From Jeotgalibacillus soli (GTDB lineage: Bacteria > Bacillota > Bacilli > Bacillales > Jeotgalibacillaceae): a DNA stretch of 64,000 nucleotides. The notes beneath the pieces were generated by a model. It saw only the letters and a program-made list of their open reading frames with translations, was not told the origin of the DNA and did not search any database. A program made the position numbers and the translations under genes. Shown one piece after another: positions 9,112-17,656 of this stretch (the first letter of the stretch is position 1; every line of letters begins with the position of its first letter). Location of the stretch: NCBI RefSeq assembly GCF_000829435.1, contig NZ_JXRP01000018.1:496001-560000 (forward strand), written 5' to 3'.

Positions 9112-9384
9112 TTGGAGAACCATAACCATACGGAAATGAGCTGGAAACATGATAACTTGATCTCTCAATTGCATAATTCTGTTGATAATGTAACAGCAGC
9201 TGTTGGACAAGCACTTTCACACCCAACAGAGCAATTGATCCAACATGCACTGACGATGATTGATCGAGCAGAGAACGCACTGACGAATGCTCTACAAAAC
9301 ATTCAGCATCAAGAACCTATCCATCAACTGGAGGAACAGCTGAATTTGAATAAAAAGGAATTAGAGCGACTGTATACACATTAA
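9112..9384 (+). CDS. Small helical protein of unknown function
   Basis: The 90-residue protein is predicted to be almost entirely alpha-helical, with an amphipathic middle (VDNVTAAVGQALSHPTEQLIQHALTM, given here only as a description of a helix) and a Glu/Lys/Leu C-terminal helix (LEEQLNLNKKELERL). It has no signal peptide or membrane segment. TTG at 9112 is chosen because AGGAGG (9098-9103) lies eight bases upstream. It resembles in general character small DUF2524/YtzC-type Bacillus proteins, but I cannot confirm this. It is divergent from the sspO pair and is followed by its own terminator. Confidence 0.7.
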   Translation: MENHNHTEMSWKHDNLISQLHNSVDNVTAAVGQALSHPTEQLIQHALTMIDRAENALTNALQNIQHQEPIHQLEEQLNLNKKELERLYTH

Positions 9385-9499
9385 TATTGAATACCGTAAC
9401 TAATTGGTAGCTTAACTAAGTATTTATTTCATGCAGCGTTGTTATGTAGGAACATAATAAATAGAATCAAAAATGTAAAAACCATATTAATGAATCGTT

Positions 9500-9530
9500 A
9501 GAGTGAGCACCTTACGGCTTACTCTTTTTT
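9500..9530 (+). terminator. Intrinsic terminator
   Basis: AGAGTGAGC (9500-9508) pairs with GCTTACTCT (9517-9525) with one G-T pair, followed by TTTTTT. It ends the transcript of the small helical protein. Confidence 0.85.
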
Positions 9531-9637
9531 CTTTACACTTGTCTTGCACAAAGAATTGAGTGACAATAAAGTTAATCAATAAAAACATCATCATTATTTC
9601 TGGAGAATCATGAGTGCAGAATTAAGGAGGGGAAGAA

Positions 9638-9922
9638 ATGATTAACATTACACAAACTGCGTTAGACATGATTAAAAAAATGCAGAACGACATTGAAGAG
9701 GAAACCTTTTTAAGATTCGGTATACAAAGTGAGTGCTGTAACGAAATCTCTTATGCATTAAGCTTGTCCAAGAAAAAAAACGCAGAGGATCATATCATTG
9801 ATTTGGGAGATATCATTGTTCTTGTTCACCCGTCTGATGTTCGGTTTATTAAAGGAACAGTAATTGATTACTCCGCAGATGGAATGATCATTAAAAATCC
9901 CAATCCATTAGTTTCGATATGA
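9638..9922 (+). CDS. HesB/IscA-like protein lacking the C-terminal CxC
   Basis: The 94-residue protein has the A-type carrier fold pattern: N-terminal helix (ITQTALDMIKKM), a strand with FLRFGI, then a cysteine loop ECCNEISYALSL that parallels the GGCSGxxYxL loop of IscA. A DxGDIIVLVHPSDVRFIKG segment parallels the rest of the domain. In canonical members the C-terminus carries CGCG, two further cluster ligands; here it is replaced by NPNPLVSI. This makes it a HesB-like protein related to YneR/YqkB-type Bacillus proteins rather than a standard Fe-S scaffold. The role is unknown. AAGGAGG is well placed before the ATG. Confidence 0.75.
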   Translation: MINITQTALDMIKKMQNDIEEETFLRFGIQSECCNEISYALSLSKKKNAEDHIIDLGDIIVLVHPSDVRFIKGTVIDYSADGMIIKNPNPLVSI

Positions 9923-10516
9923 TCAATAATAAATGGTTATTGGTTACAACCAACTATATTTTCTTTCTATTATAAATAATTATGTTGATGAAGACGTAAG
10001 CTAGAAAAAAATATTAATCCAATCTAATGCTTTTTTTCTCCCCAATACTCCTCCTTTTAAATTTTGACGTTAATGAAAATGACAAGTTATGTTCGTTGAC
10101 CGTGATCTTTTTCTAGAATAGTTAATAACATTTTAGCAAAAGAAAAGTGTCCATTTGCTACTTCACACTTTCAGGGTATGAAATCAAAAAATTAATGTTA
10201 TCAACTGTTGCTAAATATCATCCCCAAAATACTACTTGCTCCCTACAAATGAATTTAAGAGCAGCAAATTACTCATTGATCTGCTTAAAAGCTGTAAAGA
10301 TGAGCGTTTTTTGTGTAAATCAGGTTATTAAAATTATTCGATTCCTGAATCTGAAAATGGCTCACAAAATATGTGCTAACTAGTTCATTTCATAAGCAAG
10401 TTGTTCTAGTAGCAGCTCGTTATTATAAAAACCGGCTCAAAGATTGTCAATCCTTGTTGTGATAGCTACAATTAGACTATTAAACATAAAAACTTTTCAC
10501 AATAGGAGGAGTGCAC
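9923..10516 (+). other. AT-rich intergenic stretch
   Basis: No supported gene. A 78-codon frame at 10147-10383 lacks a ribosome binding site and has Cys/Ile-rich, non-protein-like composition. The right end carries the ribosome binding site AGGAGG (10504-10509) of the next gene. Confidence 0.5.
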
Positions 10517-11962
10517 GTGGTACAGCGGAAAAAACGCAAGTGGTGGATGAAAAAAAGATGGATTGGTCTGGCAATTTTTCTTTTAATCTATACCGCTGTT
10601 GTTACCTACCATCAATACAAGCCGCTTCCCGAGGGCGTTTCTTATGAGAGTAAGTACTATGAAGTTGAAGATATTCAGTTTTATAGAGACCTGACCTATA
10701 CATTAAATCAAAAGCAAGTAGTGGATCAGGAGATTTTTGATCGGATCGGACAAATGATTGAGTCGTCAGAAGAATTTATTGTGATTGATATGTTTATGAT
10801 GAACGGGCTTGTGAAAGAAGAGGGTAAATTTCCTCCATTAAGTGATAACCTGATGAATAAGCTCATCCTAAAAAAAGAAAACCATCCTGAGATGGAGATC
10901 GTTTTTATAACAGATCATGTCAATACAGGCTATTCTTCCTACGAGGGAGAGTGGCTTGAACCGATGAGACAAGCTGGCATTGACATTGTATTCACAGAGT
11001 TAAATCCTCTCCGTGATCCAACTCCGCTTTATTCTGGTCTATGGAGAATGGGTGCTCAATGGTTTGGACAAGAAGGGGACGGCTCGGTACGAAATGCTTT
11101 TGTTCCAGATGGTCCTAAGATGACTGTGCGCTCCTACCTGCAGTTAATGAATGTAAAAGCGAATCATCGAAAAATGATTATTACAGATGAGAGTGCCATG
11201 ATATCCTCGGGAAATGCACATGATGAATCAGGCTTTCATAGCAATGTCGCGTTTGAAGTTAGCGGCCCAATTATCCAGGATATGCTGAATGCTGAACAAG
11301 CAGTAATCAATCTTTCTGAACACCAGTTTACACTTCCTAAATATAATGGAGCAAACGATTCGAAAGGTGACCTTACCATTCAATATGTAACGGAAGGAAA
11401 AACATGGACGCAAATTTTGGAGACCTTAAACGATGCACAATCAGAAGATGAGATTTGGCTTGCCATGTTTTATCTTGCAGATCGCAGTGTAGTAGAAGGG
11501 CTAACGGACGCTGCAAATCGTGGAGCGAATGTATTCTTACTGCTAGATCCAAATGAAACGGCCTTTGGAAATGATAAAACAGGCCTTCCAAACAGGCCAG
11601 TTGTCAACGAAATCATTGAAAATACGAATGGTTTTGTTCAGGTACGTTGGTATAATGTAACTGAAGAGCAATTTCATCCAAAAATGATGCTGGTTAAAAA
11701 TCAAGATAAAGCAACGATTATTAGCGGCTCAGCTAATTTTACGAAACGAAATCTTGTCGACTATAATTTGGAATCTAACCTAATTGTTCGTGGTCCAATC
11801 GATGAAGAGGTAATGCAGGAAGTTGATGGCTATTTTTCTACCCTATGGAATAACGATGGAGGCTCCTATACTGTAGGGGTAACCGAATACCAAGATACAC
11901 TTTCCTTTTGGCAACGGGGAATATACGCGTTACAGAAATTTTTTGGATTTACGACCTATTAA
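10517..11962 (+). CDS. Membrane-anchored phospholipase D-like protein
   Basis: This protein of about 481 residues begins with a basic stretch and one membrane anchor (GLAIFLLIYTAVVTYHQY). It carries two PLD repeats with HKD-type motifs: NHRKMIITD (about residue 215) and FHPKMMLVKN with downstream SGSANFT (about residues 385-412). This is the cardiolipin-synthase/PLD superfamily, which uses a histidine to form a phospho-enzyme intermediate on phosphodiesters. The catalytic part should be outside the cell. It is diverged from true cardiolipin synthase, and the substrate (phospholipid, teichoic acid or nucleic acid) cannot be told. GTG at 10517 is preferred because AGGAGG (10504-10509) is seven bases away; the GTG at 10511 is too close. 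It is a single-gene unit. Confidence 0.82.
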   Translation: MVQRKKRKWWMKKRWIGLAIFLLIYTAVVTYHQYKPLPEGVSYESKYYEVEDIQFYRDLTYTLNQKQVVDQEIFDRIGQMIESSEEFIVIDMFMMNGLVKEEGKFPPLSDNLMNKLILKKENHPEMEIVFITDHVNTGYSSYEGEWLEPMRQAGIDIVFTELNPLRDPTPLYSGLWRMGAQWFGQEGDGSVRNAFVPDGPKMTVRSYLQLMNVKANHRKMIITDESAMISSGNAHDESGFHSNVAFEVSGPIIQDMLNAEQAVINLSEHQFTLPKYNGANDSKGDLTIQYVTEGKTWTQILETLNDAQSEDEIWLAMFYLADRSVVEGLTDAANRGANVFLLLDPNETAFGNDKTGLPNRPVVNEIIENTNGFVQVRWYNVTEEQFHPKMMLVKNQDKATIISGSANFTKRNLVDYNLESNLIVRGPIDEEVMQEVDGYFSTLWNNDGGSYTVGVTEYQDTLSFWQRGIYALQKFFGFTTY

Positions 11963-11970
11963 AGAAACTT

Positions 11971-12023
11971 AGGGTTGTTTTTATATGTCAAGTAGATTTT
12001 GACGTGTAGAACAGCCTTTTTTT
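11971..12023 (+). terminator. Intrinsic terminator after the PLD-like gene
   Basis: A long imperfect hairpin (AGGGTTGTT... paired with ...GAACAGCCT, inner stem GTCAA/TTGAC) is followed by seven T. Confidence 0.8.
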
Positions 12024-12222
12024 CTGCCTTTAACCAAAAAATGAGGTAGGGCTTTAATCACTCTTTTTTTATCACAGTTTTGATAGCGATTTACGAATGA
12101 AGAAAACCGTTTTTACACTAAATGCAGCGTGAAATTTCGACATGATTCGTTGTACACTTTATATGGTAATATAATTGTTATAAAAGTAAATAAATTAATC
12201 ATTCCAACCAAAGGGTGAAAAG

Positions 12223-12711
12223 ATGCAAAGTAAAAAAGAATGGATGTTACTTTCTTTTATGTCATTTTTAATTCTGTCTAGTGTGCTGGTCATGGGGATC
12301 ATTATTTTTAAGCCGAAAACTGACACCCCTTTAACTGAGCAGATTGATGAACAGCAACTTCAAGAAACAACAAATGATCAACAAAATGGAGAAAGTGAAA
12401 TGAAAGAAATGACAGATGATACCAAAGATCAAGAACAACCAGTAAAAAAGGAAGAGCAGCCATCTGAAGATAAACTGGATGAACAGCCTGCTTTAGAAAC
12501 ATCATCTCCATCATCAGAAGAAACGTTAGATGAAAATCCTGTGCAATCTGAAGAAGAAGATACAGATCAACTAGAAAGTGAACCGAGAGTCAGTGAATCC
12601 TTTCCTTCTGAAAATAAAAGCAATGATCAAAATGGATCAATAACTCTGACTATACCAAATGAACCGATAAAACCGATATTACCTGCCATAAATCATGATG
12701 AAAATGAGTAG
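12223..12711 (+). CDS. Membrane-anchored acidic disordered protein
   Basis: The 162-residue protein has one N-terminal membrane segment (about residues 8-30) followed by about 130 residues dominated by Glu, Asp, Gln, Ser and Asn with almost no hydrophobic residues, ending in a short proline-rich part (TIPNEPIKPILPAI). The topology suggests a short cytoplasmic end and an extended acidic tail outside. AAAGGGTG precedes the ATG. It has no recognisable domain. It stands alone, and I cannot assign a function; a cell-envelope spacer or cation-binding tail is possible. Confidence 0.7.
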   Translation: MQSKKEWMLLSFMSFLILSSVLVMGIIIFKPKTDTPLTEQIDEQQLQETTNDQQNGESEMKEMTDDTKDQEQPVKKEEQPSEDKLDEQPALETSSPSSEETLDENPVQSEEEDTDQLESEPRVSESFPSENKSNDQNGSITLTIPNEPIKPILPAINHDENE

Positions 12712-13088
12712 AAAGGACGGAAAATCTGATTATTTTTACATAATAAATTTTAAATGTAATAGTATAAATGTAACGACTTAATGATAGTGGAACGAATGAT
12801 ACATTTGTCCTCCTTTCCATGATATTAGTAGTTAACAGTCATGGGTGAAGGGGTGGCTAGTATGAAGACTTCTTGATATGTGCGAAACTTGCGATTCAAT
12901 CAATGGAGATTAACGTCATCATGGAATAGATGTAAGTAGGGACGGAAGTAAATTATTACTAATTTGACAAAGATCAGTTCTCGACTGATCTTTTTTTGTT
13001 TTTTTAAAACAATTGGTTGGATAGAGAAAATAGTCTAAATATTTAAAATAAAAAAATTTATTCAAAAAAAAGAAGCGGAGTGATTTTG
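12712..13088 (+). other. Gap with a terminator and possible small transcript
   Basis: No convincing gene. A clear terminator hairpin lies at 12969-12993. The roughly 250 bases before it contain no open frame with a ribosome binding site, so it either ends read-through from the upstream acidic protein gene or a small RNA. Confidence 0.4.
12969..12997 (+). terminator. Intrinsic terminator
   Basis: AAAGATCAGT (12969-12978) pairs perfectly with ACTGATCTTT (12984-12993), followed by a T-run. Confidence 0.9.
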
Positions 13089-13739
13089 TTGAAAACATTT
13101 GTTGCGTTGTTGTCTTTTCTGTTGATTTTTAGTTTGGTGGCTCTATCGGTTTCTCATGCTAATGAGGTAGGAGATTCCCGAAATCTGACAGAGTCCATTG
13201 ATATTGAAGAACTAATAGAAGAACAAAGCAAGCTAACAGAACCTGAATACACATATGAATATAACGGTATTGAGTTTTTTTGGAAATACTGAATTAAATG
13301 AAGACGAATTAAAGCTTATGTATGACAATCTTAATCTAATTACTGGCGTTAAAAACGCTTTGAATAACGGATATACTAATGATGTTGGTGTGGGTATTAT
13401 GGCTGAAGAGCACCCTGGGGTACACAAGTCATCGCACCAACTTATCGAACGTTTACAAACACAGGTTATAAATGGGCGGCTGAACTAGTAACTGCTTATA
13501 TTATTGCTAAAGCACCTACAAAAGCAAGAAATACCGTTTCTGGTGGATGGGTACTCACCAAATTTGCAGGATGGACTAGCAAAATTACCCCAACCTACGT
13601 TGGGTCATGGGTCTATCGTTCATGGAGTAGTTATTCTAAGAAATGGATTTATAAAGCAACATTAGTACACTTTAAGAATAAAAATTATACTGGTGCTATT
13701 TCTGTTCAATATTGGGATTGCACACACTGGTATGAATAA
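13089..13739 (+). pseudogene. Secreted protein gene with two compensating frameshifts
   Basis: The frame starting at TTG 13089 (GGAG eight bases upstream) encodes a signal peptide (KTFVALLSFLLIFSLVALSVSHA) and continues to EYNGIEFF, where it stops at 13292. The next segment continues in the +1 frame from the T7 run near 13275 (GNTELNEDELKLMYDNLNL) to EEHPG. From the G4 run near 13417 the original frame resumes (GTQVIAPTYRTFTNTGYKWAAELVTAY) and ends with YWDCTHWYE at 13739. Removing one T and adding one G would give one secreted protein of about 216 residues. Both shifts are in homopolymers, so either sequencing error or phase variation/decay is possible. The Trp/Tyr/Lys-rich C-terminus suggests an extracellular or membrane-active protein; the family is not recognised. 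Confidence 0.65.
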
Positions 13740-13753
13740 GGAGAGTCTTAGAA

Positions 13754-14056
13754 ATGACACAATTATTAAACAATGATAGTCAAGTAAAAAAAACCAAAAA
13801 ATCCATTGAAACATTCATGTGCTTTGTTGGAATATCTCTAGCGATCGTTGTCATCACTGTATTAGAGAGCTCTACAATGGAGGTTTGGATAAAAATTATC
13901 ATAGGTTTAATAATTGGCATTGCGACTTTATTGCTTACTAAGAGCCTGACTAAATATGTTCAACACTTCCTTGAACGCTATAAAATAAATTTGTTATCCT
14001 TATATGTAGGCTATATTGTGCTTTATTTAATCATACGAGTCTTAATAGATAGGTAA
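13754..14056 (+). CDS. Small three-helix membrane protein
   Basis: The 100-residue protein has three hydrophobic segments (about 22-40, 47-63 and 80-96) separated by basic loops, and a cytoplasmic-looking N-terminus (NNDSQVKKTKKS). It starts 14 bases after the stop of the secreted-protein gene with GGAG close by, so the two form one transcript ending in the terminator at 14077. Small membrane proteins directly downstream of secreted Trp/Lys-rich proteins are often self-protection proteins; that role is inference here. No domain is recognised. Confidence 0.65.
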   Translation: MTQLLNNDSQVKKTKKSIETFMCFVGISLAIVVITVLESSTMEVWIKIIIGLIIGIATLLLTKSLTKYVQHFLERYKINLLSLYVGYIVLYLIIRVLIDR

Positions 14057-14076
14057 CATCAAGCAAGAGAATGCTC

Positions 14077-14106
14077 AGTAGCCCGATCGTCGCGGCTACT
14101 TTTTTA
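14077..14106 (+). terminator. Intrinsic terminator
   Basis: AGTAGCC (14077-14083) pairs with GGCTACT (14094-14100), followed by TTTTTT. It ends the two-gene secreted/membrane unit. Confidence 0.85.
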
Positions 14107-14122
14107 TTGTAATCTTTTAAAG

Positions 14123-14173
14123 AAAATCCCTCAAAAAAGACCAGCTGGGAACTGGTCTTTTTTGAGGGATTTT
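14123..14173. terminator. Long perfect bidirectional hairpin
   Basis: A 22-bp perfect stem (14123-14144 with 14152-14173) with internal A6/T6 runs can terminate on either strand. It overlaps the first codons of the longest open frame of the next gene, which argues for the internal ATG at 14228 as the real start there. Confidence 0.8.
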
Positions 14174-14227
14174 ATCGAAGATGTCTTTCAGAGAATCGTT
14201 CGAGGGGGAATACAGGGAATTGAGTAT

Positions 14228-14884
14228 ATGAGGTGGAGGCTGTTGGCAATGGTGGTTATAATGATTTCGGTTATTATAATTTCATTTGGTGCAGTATCTT
14301 ATTGGTATAAACAGGAACAGCTTGATCAAAGTGGACGAACAGATCTGTATCATTCTACTAGAGGGGAAATTGAGTTACTTAACCATTTACAGGATCGAGT
14401 TGAACAAGGAGAACTTCCCCTGTTAGCAGCACAGGAAGAAGCAAAAATCCTGTTATCTGGCCCGAAACTAGAAGACGGGAAAAAAGATTTTCATGAGGCG
14501 CTTTTTTTCTGTAAAGAAAGCGATTGCATGGGTGCTTTTAGTGATGATTATATAGCTCAGGCACATCCTGCTGACTTGGAGGGGGAGATGCTTGGTGATT
14601 TGCAGGATTCTGATGACCAATACATGATACGTGATCTTTTTCAAGCATCCTTAAGCGGCCATGTAAAAGTAATCGTTGCAGCAATGAAAGAAGTAAACCA
14701 AGAAGCAGAAAGCGTGGATCAGGAGCTGCAATCACTGATATCGATATCGGAAGCAGCAGGCAGCAATACGAATATGGTAGCGGCATCCTCAAAAAAGCAG
14801 CTAGCGACAGCTTCTACCTCATTAAGCGTGCTGGCTCAAGAGCTTCAGCAATTGACAAGTCAGTTTCAAAAAAATGAGAAATGA
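14228..14884 (+). CDS. Chemoreceptor remnant: sCache-type sensor fused to MCP tail
   Basis: From ATG 14228 (218 aa) the protein starts with a membrane segment (LLAMVVIMISVIIISFGAVSYW) and a sensor region. Within it, LLAAQEEAKILLSG and AQAHPADLEGEMLGDLQDSDDQ resemble the single-Cache fold of methyl-accepting chemotaxis proteins (the AHPxLEGxxxxDLxD loop). At about residue 147 it passes straight into the last part of an MCP signalling domain (ISEAAGSNTNMVAASSKKQLATASTS ... LAQELQQLTSQF). The second membrane helix, HAMP domain and the CheA/CheW-binding hairpin tip are absent. The reading frame is intact, so this is an in-frame internal deletion product. It can hardly signal normally; it could be decaying or a dominant-negative mini-receptor. 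Confidence 0.7.
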   Translation: MRWRLLAMVVIMISVIIISFGAVSYWYKQEQLDQSGRTDLYHSTRGEIELLNHLQDRVEQGELPLLAAQEEAKILLSGPKLEDGKKDFHEALFFCKESDCMGAFSDDYIAQAHPADLEGEMLGDLQDSDDQYMIRDLFQASLSGHVKVIVAAMKEVNQEAESVDQELQSLISISEAAGSNTNMVAASSKKQLATASTSLSVLAQELQQLTSQFQKNEK

Positions 14885-15043
14885 GAAAAGTTGACACGTA
14901 ATTAAGTCATTCATACCATTTTATGTAACCCTTGAGGTTTTGAGTGATATAAATACTGAAGTAATGATTAGATATTCATCATTATTAGTAAATCAAAATA
15001 TCCTATCATTCCCAGAAATAACTCTTAAAAAGATTAAAAAACT

Positions 15044-15073
15044 TTGAAAAAACGCTTTCTGATCTTTTAAAAT
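15044..15073 (+). promoter_or_regulatory. Candidate sigma-A promoter for the betaine transporter
   Basis: TTGAAA (15044-15049) and TAAAAT (15068-15073) are 18 bases apart in the 329-base gap upstream of the transporter gene. The gap holds no gene. Confidence 0.4.
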
Positions 15074-15213
15074 TTATTATATGTAAATTCCTATCGAGAA
15101 ATCCTAATACTTGTATCAATTAGTAGAACATGTTACGGTTAAAAACATGTTTATTAACTAGAAAGTAGGTATATTTATGTAGGATGCAGTTATCAGATTG
15201 AAGGGAGAACAAC

Positions 15214-16764
15214 ATGAAAAAAATATCAAACGTCTTTTGGATTACACTTGGAATTCTTGTAGCAGCAACAATCTATGCTGTTATTTCACCAAGCAGTTTT
15301 GAAAAAGTAACAGAGAATATACAAGCATTTATTACATCCTCTTTTGGATGGTATTATTTAATTATTGTCTCAATAATGGTTATTTTTTGTATTGTTTTAG
15401 CGTTAACGCCAATAGGGCAAATTCGTCTCGGAAAGCAGGACGAAAGACCTGAATATTCAACAACTTCATGGTTTGCCATGCTGTTTAGTGCAGGAATGGG
15501 GATTGGACTTGTCTTTTGGGGAGCGAGTGAGCCGCTGCTTCATTTTGCATCCAACCCTCCTCTTGCAGAACCGGGAACAGATCAAGCTCTTAGAGATTCA
15601 ATGAGATTTACGTTTTTTCATTGGGGGATTCATGCTTGGGCCATATATGCTGTTGTAGCACTTGCACTTGCCTATTTTAAATTCCGTAAAGATGAACCAG
15701 GATTAATCTCAGCGACACTTGTACCGCTTTTTGGAGACAAAATGAGAGGTGGTTGGGGTACTGTAGTTGATGTACTTGCTGTGTTTGCTACTGTAGTAGG
15801 AGTAGCAACAACCTTAGGTTTTGGTGCAGTTCAGATTAATGGTGGTTTATCTTACCTTTTTGGTATACCGATCGGATTTAATATGCAATTTATTATTATC
15901 ATTGTGGTCACCATTCTTTTTATGGTTTCTGCATGGTCAGGCATCAGTAAAGGAATCCGCTATTTAAGTAATGCAAATATGGTATTAGCCATCTTTCTGG
16001 TTATTGCTATGCTGATCGTTGGGCCGACGATGCTCATTATGAATTTGTTTACGAATACAATTGGCTCTTATGCACAGAACTTAATTGAAATGAGCTTCCG
16101 TATTGCGCCACTTGATGAAGGAAATCGAGTGTGGATTGACGGTTGGACCATCTTTTACTGGGCATGGTGGATCTCATGGTCTCCATTTGTAGGAATTTTT
16201 ATCGCTCGTGTTTCACGTGGACGTACGATTCGAGAATTTATGGCTGGTGTATTACTTCTGCCAGCTTTCGTTAGCTTCTTCTGGTTTGCCGTATTCGGTA
16301 CGAGTGCAATCGAAGTGCAAAAAGCAGGAATAGTGGATCTTGCTGGGTTGTCAACAGAAGTAACGCTTTTTGCTGTTTTCAACGAATATTCTTTCGGTAT
16401 TGTTTTGTCTATTATTGCAATTCTGTTGATTAGTACATTCTTTATTACTTCTGCAGACTCTGCTACCTTTGTGCTCGGAATGCAGACAACATTCGGGTCT
16501 TTAAACCCTCCTAAATATGTCGTCCTGACGTGGGGTCTTGCACAATCGGCAGTCGCAGTGATCTTACTTTCCGCTAATGGACTGCAAGCATTGCAAAATG
16601 CATTGATTATTGCCGCATTCCCGTTCTCGTTTGTCATGCTGCTCATGATGATTTCCACCTATAAGTCACTAAATCAGGAACGTAAGGACCTCGGTTTAAT
16701 GCTTACACCAAAACTGAGAAATAAAAAAGAAACACTTGATAAAAAAGCAGAAAAACAATCATAA
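15214..16764 (+). CDS. opuD: BCCT family glycine betaine transporter, OpuD-like
   Basis: The 516-residue protein has about twelve membrane helices and the BCCT hallmarks: the conserved tryptophan-rich segment [19 protein letters not shown] (about residues 313-331) and the glycine-rich [12 protein letters not shown] stretch (about residues 92-103) of the substrate and sodium sites. The N-terminus ([10 protein letters not shown]) and length are close to B. subtilis OpuD, a sodium-coupled glycine betaine carrier for osmoprotection. Choline or carnitine are alternative substrates that sequence alone does not exclude. AAGGGAGAA precedes the ATG. It is a single gene with its own candidate promoter and tandem terminators. 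Confidence 0.88.
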   Translation: MKKISNVFWITLGILVAATIYAVISPSSFEKVTENIQAFITSSFGWYYLIIVSIMVIFCIVLALTPIGQIRLGKQDERPEYSTTSWFAMLFSAGMGIGLVFWGASEPLLHFASNPPLAEPGTDQALRDSMRFTFFHWGIHAWAIYAVVALALAYFKFRKDEPGLISATLVPLFGDKMRGGWGTVVDVLAVFATVVGVATTLGFGAVQINGGLSYLFGIPIGFNMQFIIIIVVTILFMVSAWSGISKGIRYLSNANMVLAIFLVIAMLIVGPTMLIMNLFTNTIGSYAQNLIEMSFRIAPLDEGNRVWIDGWTIFYWAWWISWSPFVGIFIARVSRGRTIREFMAGVLLLPAFVSFFWFAVFGTSAIEVQKAGIVDLAGLSTEVTLFAVFNEYSFGIVLSIIAILLISTFFITSADSATFVLGMQTTFGSLNPPKYVVLTWGLAQSAVAVILLSANGLQALQNALIIAAFPFSFVMLLMMISTYKSLNQERKDLGLMLTPKLRNKKETLDKKAEKQS

Positions 16765-16770
16765 ATGCTG

Positions 16771-16828
16771 ACTCCCTTTTTTCAATAAGAAAAAGGGAGT
16801 TTTTTTATGTCTAAAGGGAGTTTTTTTG
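16771..16828 (+). terminator. Tandem terminator-like repeats after opuD
   Basis: ACTCCCTTTT (16771-16780) pairs with AAAAGGGAGT (16791-16800) and is followed by T6. The sequence AAAGGGAGTTTTTTT is then repeated at 16814-16828, giving a duplicated 3' arm and U-run. Confidence 0.85.
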
Positions 16829-16897
16829 TTACAATAAGCAAGATGATTGTCGAATTTGCGTGAAATGTGGGATGAATGACCGAGGGGTGGACTTATA

Positions 16898-17566
16898 ATG
16901 GCTAAAAAATTTAAGAATAACTTAACTGCTACGAGATGGCTGGCAGTAATCCTTGTATTACTTACCCCAATTGCCATCGTTGTGACCATCGCGGCATTTT
17001 CTGCATTTATCATTTTTCAGAATGATGAGCTAAAAGGAAAAGCGAGCGACTGGTTGGAACAAGCTGGAGCACCCGTAGAACTTTCAATTCCAGATGAATA
17101 TATCCCGATTTATAAAGCAGCAGAGGCGGAATATGGCGTGTCTTGGACTTTATTAGCCGCTCATCATCGAGTTGAAACTCGCTTTTCGACAATGGAAACC
17201 TTGATATCTCCAGTAGGAGCAGAGGGTCATATGCAATTTATGCCTTGTACATTTGTTGGCTGGAGCCATCCAACTTGTGATGGACTTGGAGAGGGAAATA
17301 TTCCTGAAGCAGAATTGACTGATCCTGAAGTCATAGCCGTATATGGAGGTTATGGTGTTGATGCGAATGGTGATGGAATTGCTGACCCATTTGATATTGA
17401 GGATGCAGTGTTTAGTGCTGCCAATTATTTAGCAGGCAACGGGGCGGCGGATGGAGAGTTAGAACGAGCAATTTTCACTTACAATCGAAGTGATGAGTAT
17501 GTAGAAGATGTACTTTTTTTCTATAATCAATATGAAGAAGAGAATCAAGCAGCATTGGGACAGTAA
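16898..17566 (+). CDS. Membrane-anchored lytic transglycosylase
   Basis: The 222-residue protein has an N-terminal anchor (about residues 14-40) and an SLT/lysozyme-like domain. The probable catalytic glutamate is E93 in HHRVETRFS, and GHMQFMP (about 109-115) is the second signature of the fold. The acidic segment YGVDANGDGIADPFD resembles a calcium-binding loop, and ANYLAGNG with FTYNRSDEYVEDVL matches the C-terminal part of lytic transglycosylases of the CwlT/MltE type. It should cleave peptidoglycan glycan strands outside the membrane. AGGGGTGG precedes the ATG. It is a single gene closed by a terminator. Confidence 0.88.
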   Translation: MAKKFKNNLTATRWLAVILVLLTPIAIVVTIAAFSAFIIFQNDELKGKASDWLEQAGAPVELSIPDEYIPIYKAAEAEYGVSWTLLAAHHRVETRFSTMETLISPVGAEGHMQFMPCTFVGWSHPTCDGLGEGNIPEAELTDPEVIAVYGGYGVDANGDGIADPFDIEDAVFSAANYLAGNGAADGELERAIFTYNRSDEYVEDVLFFYNQYEEENQAALGQ

Positions 17567-17605
17567 TAGGATGCTCATACTTCACACTTTTATTAAACAT
17601 AAATC

Positions 17606-17634
17606 AGTCCGGATATCGTTTCGGGCTTTTTTTT
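17606..17634 (+). terminator. Intrinsic terminator
   Basis: AGTCCG (17606-17611) pairs with CGGGCT (17622-17627) with one G-T pair, followed by T8. Confidence 0.75.
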
Positions 17635-17656
17635 GTAATCGGTAAGGAGAGACATA

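Noticed and set aside
10147-10383. 78-codon open frame
   Set aside because: No ribosome binding site and no recognisable features in an AT-rich gap.
16155-16658. Long minus-strand open frame of 167 codons
   Set aside because: It is antisense to the betaine transporter gene, whose membrane helices and BCCT motifs are clear.
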